DNA of 64,000 nt, taken from contig NC_071334.1 of NCBI RefSeq assembly GCF_027744825.2, positions 58,037,437 to 58,101,436 of the forward strand. The letters are read 5' to 3'. Origin of the DNA: Synchiropus splendidus (lineage: Eukaryota; Chordata; Actinopteri; Syngnathiformes; Callionymidae). Positions 26,400-64,000 of this stretch are shown piece after piece. A model generated the notes under the pieces. That model saw only the letters and a program-made list of their open reading frames with translations. It did no database searches and was not told the origin of the DNA. Position numbers and translations under genes: made by a program. Each line of letters opens with the position of its first letter. The stretch's first letter is position 1.

Positions 26400-29300
26400 C
26401 TTGTTTTGTATCAAAACTTTATTTATGAAAGAAAAAGAATGCACCATTGAAATAACATTTCTATAAAAAGGACCATGGGACTGTTCTACAGTGCATTACA
26501 AAACCAGCAATTGTATACAACATTGTGGATAGAAACTCTGCTTTACTTCATTTGAGATACATCATCAACATATCGCCACCTTCCTCGCTCAAATGAACAA
26601 CAACAAAAAAAAAAAGTACACTTTAAAACGTTGCAGTCACTAAGCTAATTTGGTTATAATGAGTCTACGGGTTGAATGTGTGTCAGAAGACGTGTGTTTG
26701 CGGGGCCCATGAAGCCGCTCTTCTGTTCTGGAAATGAAGTCATTGTCCGTGTGAGCGCAGATAAGGGCGGTTTTAATTTGGCTCCTTTCACCCCGATGAG
26801 ATGAGGGGTCCCAATCATTTTGGAATTCTCCCAGAGACTCTATTATCGTCTCGGCTGCCAGTCCGAGGGCGTCTCCGCAAGACTGACAGAGTCCATGCCA
26901 CCCCGCCAAAGTCAGAACATATCGGACCAAACTTTTTTTTTTTTTTTTTTGGATCTGTGGGATGAATAATTTGTTCCTTGTTTGATCCTCACGCAGGAGC
27001 CAAGAGCCCACAGACAGAACTTAATGAAGTCGAACTCTCTCTTTGAAATGAGCGACTCCATCCTCCCGAGTCCCGCCTTATCAGGTTTGGTCTGTTTCAC
27101 ACAGTCACCACAAGAATTTCACCAGAAGAACAAATTATTGTGACCCGGGACCCGGCTGTCGCCCACTAACTTGGCTACGACGCCATTCTAGCCATGGGGA
27201 AGAAGTTGTTTGATTATATAGAAAGTACTTTCCCCATCTATTAAAAACAGTGTTTAAAAATATTAAAACAATCAGTTACACTAGTTAAACCTTTTTTGTA
27301 TTGTTTTTTTTCATCTGACTTTGGCTACTTTGCGCAAAATGTAACATACTAAAAATACCTTGTCAAATTAAGGACAAGTGTTAAGGCCGTATTACTAGCA
27401 GACCAAAGAGTCGTGAGTAATTATATGAAAATAAAATGTAAAAAGTGGGAAAATGTTCTTAAAAGATAGAACAGAGCAGACGCTGTGGTGACTGTGTGTC
27501 TTCCTCACAAACCCTTCAAGCAAAAAAAACAATAAATTAAATTCAATTGAAAAAGAAAAGAAAAATTAAGGCAACAAATGTAAAGATTCCCCTTTGATCC
27601 TTCATCATTTCATTCTAAATTAAAAGTACATTTATTTATATTAAAAAAAAGGTTATAAATAATGGATTTAAAGCACACTCAAAAATAAAGTGATAATTAT
27701 GATAATATATTAAATTTGATTATAAAAATGTTACTTCTACTCTAGTGGAACTATACATTGTTTAAAAAAAGCAGCGTTCTGTAACAAAGATCCGCCGCGG
27801 CCACTCGTTCCTCCGCAGTGAGACACGCATGGAAGGCTGACACACAACCGGAACAGAGGTGGGAAGTTTGACATTTAGGTGATGAACCAGTCCGAGGGAT
27901 ATGCTGCATTAAATTAACCCTTTACTTCGCCACAACAGAACTGAATCAAAACTATGTTCCCTACTTTAGACCAAATCTGCCCCTCAGCATCCTCGGTATG
28001 AGCAGCTAGATTTCTTCCATTTCTCACAATGAGGCATCATTTCTGACTTTTAGCTACTTTCATCACCTGCAGGTCCACAAAAACACCTTTTTTCCGAGTA
28101 CAAAAGCACACTGTTAGGTCAAACAAATCCAACTGGACTGAGGCTTCATTGCGTATGTTGAAAATGAAAATGTTTTCACCTGCACTCATGCTCATGTCTG
28201 GTCAGTACAGGGACTCGAAAAGATGATTTCTGAAAGTTTGGACGAAGGTGACGTCTGTTTGCATCATGCATGTTTTCCTCTGTTACTCAAGAGTCATCAC
28301 GATTAAAAACGAATTATGGGTGAACACGGCACAATTGCAGTGAAACAAATAATTGAGAATTACTTTTTGATTTTGAATTTGATCTATTACCTGCTCTCTG
28401 GGTCCCAACATCAACTAATGCCACACTATGACATGAATTCACGTTTCAAAAATCCAGTTACATTTCGATGGCCCTCATTTATATTCTGACTTTGTGTGGG
28501 TAAAAATAAATGGTAGCAAATTTGTTCTTTGAGGCTGAAAATGATAATAATAATAACAAACAAACAAAAAAAAAAAAGAAAAAAAGTTGATCTGTGATAG
28601 TCATTTTTTGGGACGTTGTCAGTTTAAACCAAAACAATTGTGTTCACTTGGTCCAACTAAATGCAATAAAGCAATTATCAGAACGTGACAGGCTAAAGAG
28701 CTCAAAGCTGAAAACTCACAGTTATTTCAGTAAACAGGATTATTCAAGTGTGCCTTTTCATGAATGGATGAAGTCATGGGTTTGTTTCATTTCAGCACAG
28801 ACACATTTTCAGCCAAAATGATGAAATCACTCACAATCCTGACACAATAAACAGACCAGCTATTCAATTTCCACACAGTTAAATCGTGAGATTCTTATTC
28901 TTATGTTCATTCTGATGGCGCAGATGCTGTGACAGACGGTGACTGTGACTGAGTGACCGCAGCAAAGAGGCATCGTGGCCTTGAAGGACCCACCGATCTG
29001 TCTGGGATTCTCACTGATGCTTTGACATGCTATTTGGAAAACACTTGTGCCTGTTGTTTAACTGCCAAGATTCAAAAACATGGACGAGCGATGAGTCTTA
29101 ACACTGGAGTGTAAAACTAACAAATGGTGTGTGATGCTGCAGGTGTGTAGATGCTGTGGACCTACTGGCCTCCATCACAGCAGGAGTGAGTCACAGGCTT
29201 GTCACGGTTGCACAAACAAGGCTCTTGGCTCATAAAGTAACATTTGTGTGTGAATACATTAGCGCAGGCTTTCTCCTAAAGAAGCCGAGCTAACCATGCT

Positions 29301-31994
29301 ACTTGCTAAGGCCGGCTGGTTGAAGGACTTGGTCTTTCTCACTGACTGCTCAAACTGAATTTCTGAGCTCTAACTGACGACTGAATGGAATGAGAAACTT
29401 GGTCTCAAGTTTGAAAGCAATTTCCTACTGGTGTTATCCAAAAGCTACATGTGCGCATCGCTTTTCTGGCACTGACACAGATGCTTCCATTTCTCTTTCG
29501 CATTAAAATCAGATTTTCTTCTTTGAAATGACATTGTGGCTGAAGCCAGGAGACACAAGAGCTTCAACTTCTCATTCATCCCCACAACATGTTGATGAGT
29601 TTGATCCCCTGACGCCTGCCGCCCTGCGCTCCCTCACCTTTCATCTGCGCGTCTGTTCTGCAGAGACGTTTGCCTTCCATCCCGCCCGTCGCTGGGACTC
29701 CACTCCGCCACCATAACAGTGTAGCGAGCGTGAGCTTGAATCATAATGTTTGAAACGCCATGGTAATGAATTCCTGGCCTCATTCCAGCACGCCCTGCTC
29801 ACGCATACATCCCACCCCTGAATATCAATTCACCTCCTCCGTCTCTCTCCTGCACTCCCTCAGGCTTTTTCTCTTTCATCACAGCCAGATAAAAGTCTGT
29901 AAATTACAATATGGCGACTGGGGTGCAGCAGTCAAACATCACTGTTTTCCCTCTTTTGCTCATTAATGCTTCATTTGTCTTTCTAAGTTGAGAAAGGACT
30001 TTGTCCTTCTAATACAATACTTTCAGATGGGATCATTCCTTTGATGTCCAAGTGAAAGTTACTTGACAGTGCATCATGGTTTGCTGAGACGCTTTTCATG
30101 GAAGAAAATTTGGATTCCTCAAATCAGCAACAATGTGAAGGAATGAACACCTCGTACAAGTGTTCCTAAAGAATCCCGCTCCCAAAGCTGTTGGCCGACT
30201 GCTGGGATTGCAACTGGCAGGGGATGACTCGTCAAATATTAATATGCAATATCATTAACGTTCACAACAAGACAGGACTCAATTCTCTCGACTTCACACT
30301 GCAGCTTGACAAACAAAGCGGCCATCGACACGATTCATCTTTTCCTTCCGTCTATCCAAATCTCACAAGCAACTGAAGCATCAATGGTTCCACCGCGGAT
30401 CACGCAATCGGCACAATTCCTAGCTCATGTTGGCCAAACAAGCTCCTTCAAAATGTGTCAAAAACCGTTTAGGAAAACACCTCACACTGGACTGAGAATG
30501 TAAAAATATACTTCTCCAGAATATGCAATATAATATGTGCGCATTTACACTTCCTATTTTTCTTATTTTTTTATTTATTTTTTTTTATAAAAATGTAACC
30601 CCCTGAAGTAAACGTGAAAAGCTACAATTATTCCAAACCAGGTCAAGATGGATGACAGAATTAAGAGATGGACAGCTACGCGGTGGCTAATGGTAAATAG
30701 CAAAGGCTGTCGCTGCAGTAACTTATTTTAGTGACAGCATATGTAAGAGATGCAAATAAGAAGCAGGCCAGCTTCAAGCAAACACTAAACGCGAGCTTTG
30801 CTATGGTCGTTTTTGTATATTGACATGAAAGGCATAAAAACATCTCAAAATGATGAATTGGTATATGATGAGCTAATTCTTATGGTAAGATATGTGAACA
30901 AAATGGCGCTGGTGTGTAAACGTGGGGATGCTAACGCTGATAGTCGCTTGTGAAACAGCATGACTCGTCCATAGCAAGTCTTTTTAAAGAGAAAGTGTTT
31001 GGAATGTTTAAACGCCTCGTAGTTAGTGTGACTGTTCACAAAGAAGCCAGCAATTGACTGTGAACATCTCACCACACTCCTTAATACCAATGACGGGTCC
31101 AGTTTGTTTGGATTTAAGTTGACCTCCTTCATCATTACGCAGGAAATATTATACTTTTTAAACACTGTAATCGTCGATTAGCTGTTATGTAAGCTGGGCT
31201 AATTCAACTGAAAAAAAGAAACCAAACAAAATTAAAACCCTTCATGTTGACGTGGTGTCATCCAGACAACTCTCTGCGACACTTCAGCCGGAGTTCCACG
31301 TGGGACTAAACAGAGGTCAATGTTACAAAAAGCTTCCCGGGATGAGACCTCAGTGAGGCGAGATGCTTCTGCCATGGTGCTGCTCCAGATATTTACCCAG
31401 GGCTGACACTTGTTGTGGTCAAGCTTGTCAGAAAAACTGCCGAGTCATTTCCGTGGATGGTTTTGGGGAGCTTTGGCGGCTGACTGCGTCTTTTCCTCCC
31501 ATTGTCCATCTGCATATCGTGTGACGCACAGGTTGGACGTTCCCAAATAAAAAAACGAACAAGGAAAGTTCCCAACGTGGACAATGGGTAGCGAATGAGG
31601 TACTGCCACAGTGACTGAGCTGCAGAGCACTCAGCGGAGAGTTTCGCTAATAAATACCACAAAGAAGCAAAACAGGAGGGATCGTATCTTTTGATATCAT
31701 TTTTTTTCATTATCATCTTCCTGCGTGGTAAAAGTCTGGGTAGTAGGCAATGGGTGTGTTCTGGTTCATCTTCTTTAAGGTTGAAAGTCTTAACTCCAAC
31801 AGAATCCTTTCTTTCTGTCCTCGGAGTCAATGGTGCGCCGGTTACCTCGGCACAGGTGAAGGTCCGATTCCCCAGATTTGCTTCAAACCAAGATTGACCT
31901 GATCTCCCTGGCTGCCGGGAATGAAGTGCAGGGGACACGAAGGCTTGAGGAAGGTGACAGGATTTAGGGTTGAGTGGTCTGTGGGGGTCAGCGG
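26400..31994 (-). other. dcc: probable dcc 3' UTR (about 5.6 kb)
   Basis: The sequence between the stop codon and a polyadenylation signal near 26418 shows no exon of another gene. Mammalian dcc transcripts also have a very long 3' UTR, which supports the assignment. It contains simple tracts (a T run at 26932-26951, an A-rich patch near 28565, AT-rich DNA near 30565) but no transposon that I recognise. A 181-codon open frame (31393-31938) just after the stop is discussed in the findings. AT-rich AATAAA-like motifs on the minus strand near 30570 could give a shorter form. The extent is inferred; no transcript evidence is available. Confidence 0.5.
26418..26423 (-). terminator. dcc: candidate dcc polyadenylation signal AATAAA
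   Basis: On the minus strand this reads CATAAATAAAGTTTTG. A canonical AATAAA is followed within 10-20 bases by a CA dinucleotide (about 26402) and then by a T/GT-rich stretch (CTGCTTTGTTTATT, about 26382-26395). That layout is expected of a functional cleavage site. Left of it the DNA becomes ordinary intergenic sequence. Confidence 0.5.

Positions 31995-64000
<32,006 letters not shown>

Overview
This window is vertebrate, almost certainly teleost fish, nuclear DNA. Evidence: split exons with GT..AG borders, long introns, long AT and CA microsatellites, and degenerate copies of an RTE-type LINE of the kind common in fish. There are no bacterial operons, ribosome binding sites or phage-like gene blocks.

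The one gene that can be supported is dcc, the netrin-1 receptor, on the minus strand. The window holds its last 13 coding exons (618 codons including the stop). The first of these is cut by the right edge at 64000, and the stop codon is at 31995-31997. Together they encode part of the fifth fibronectin type III (FNIII) domain, the sixth FNIII domain, the juxtamembrane linker, a single transmembrane helix and the whole cytoplasmic tail with its P1, P2 and P3 regions. The reading frame stays open across all 12 splice junctions. The C-terminus, [16 protein letters not shown], marks the gene as DCC rather than its paralogue neogenin. A long 3' UTR probably runs to a polyadenylation signal near 26418.

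Layout from left to right: 1-26400 is intergenic (downstream of dcc). It holds microsatellites, a 1.2-kb minisatellite inside an AT-rich element, a second AT-rich element with a 24-bp perfect hairpin, three LINE fragments, a hAT-like terminus and a possible LTR. 26400-31994 is the probable 3' UTR. 31995-64000 is the dcc coding exons and introns. The two largest introns on the left side of the gene contain two more LINE fragments, and the intron at 57755-63102 contains a possible solo LTR.

I found no second gene, no tRNA, rRNA or CRISPR array, and no new multi-gene system. The most useful leads are in dcc itself: a retained dependence-receptor caspase site, a run of frame-neutral exons including a 33-nt exon, and a proline/glutamine/alanine-rich expansion of the tail. 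The hairpin element and the higher-order minisatellite are the main non-coding leads. Comparisons with human DCC are from memory, not from an alignment.
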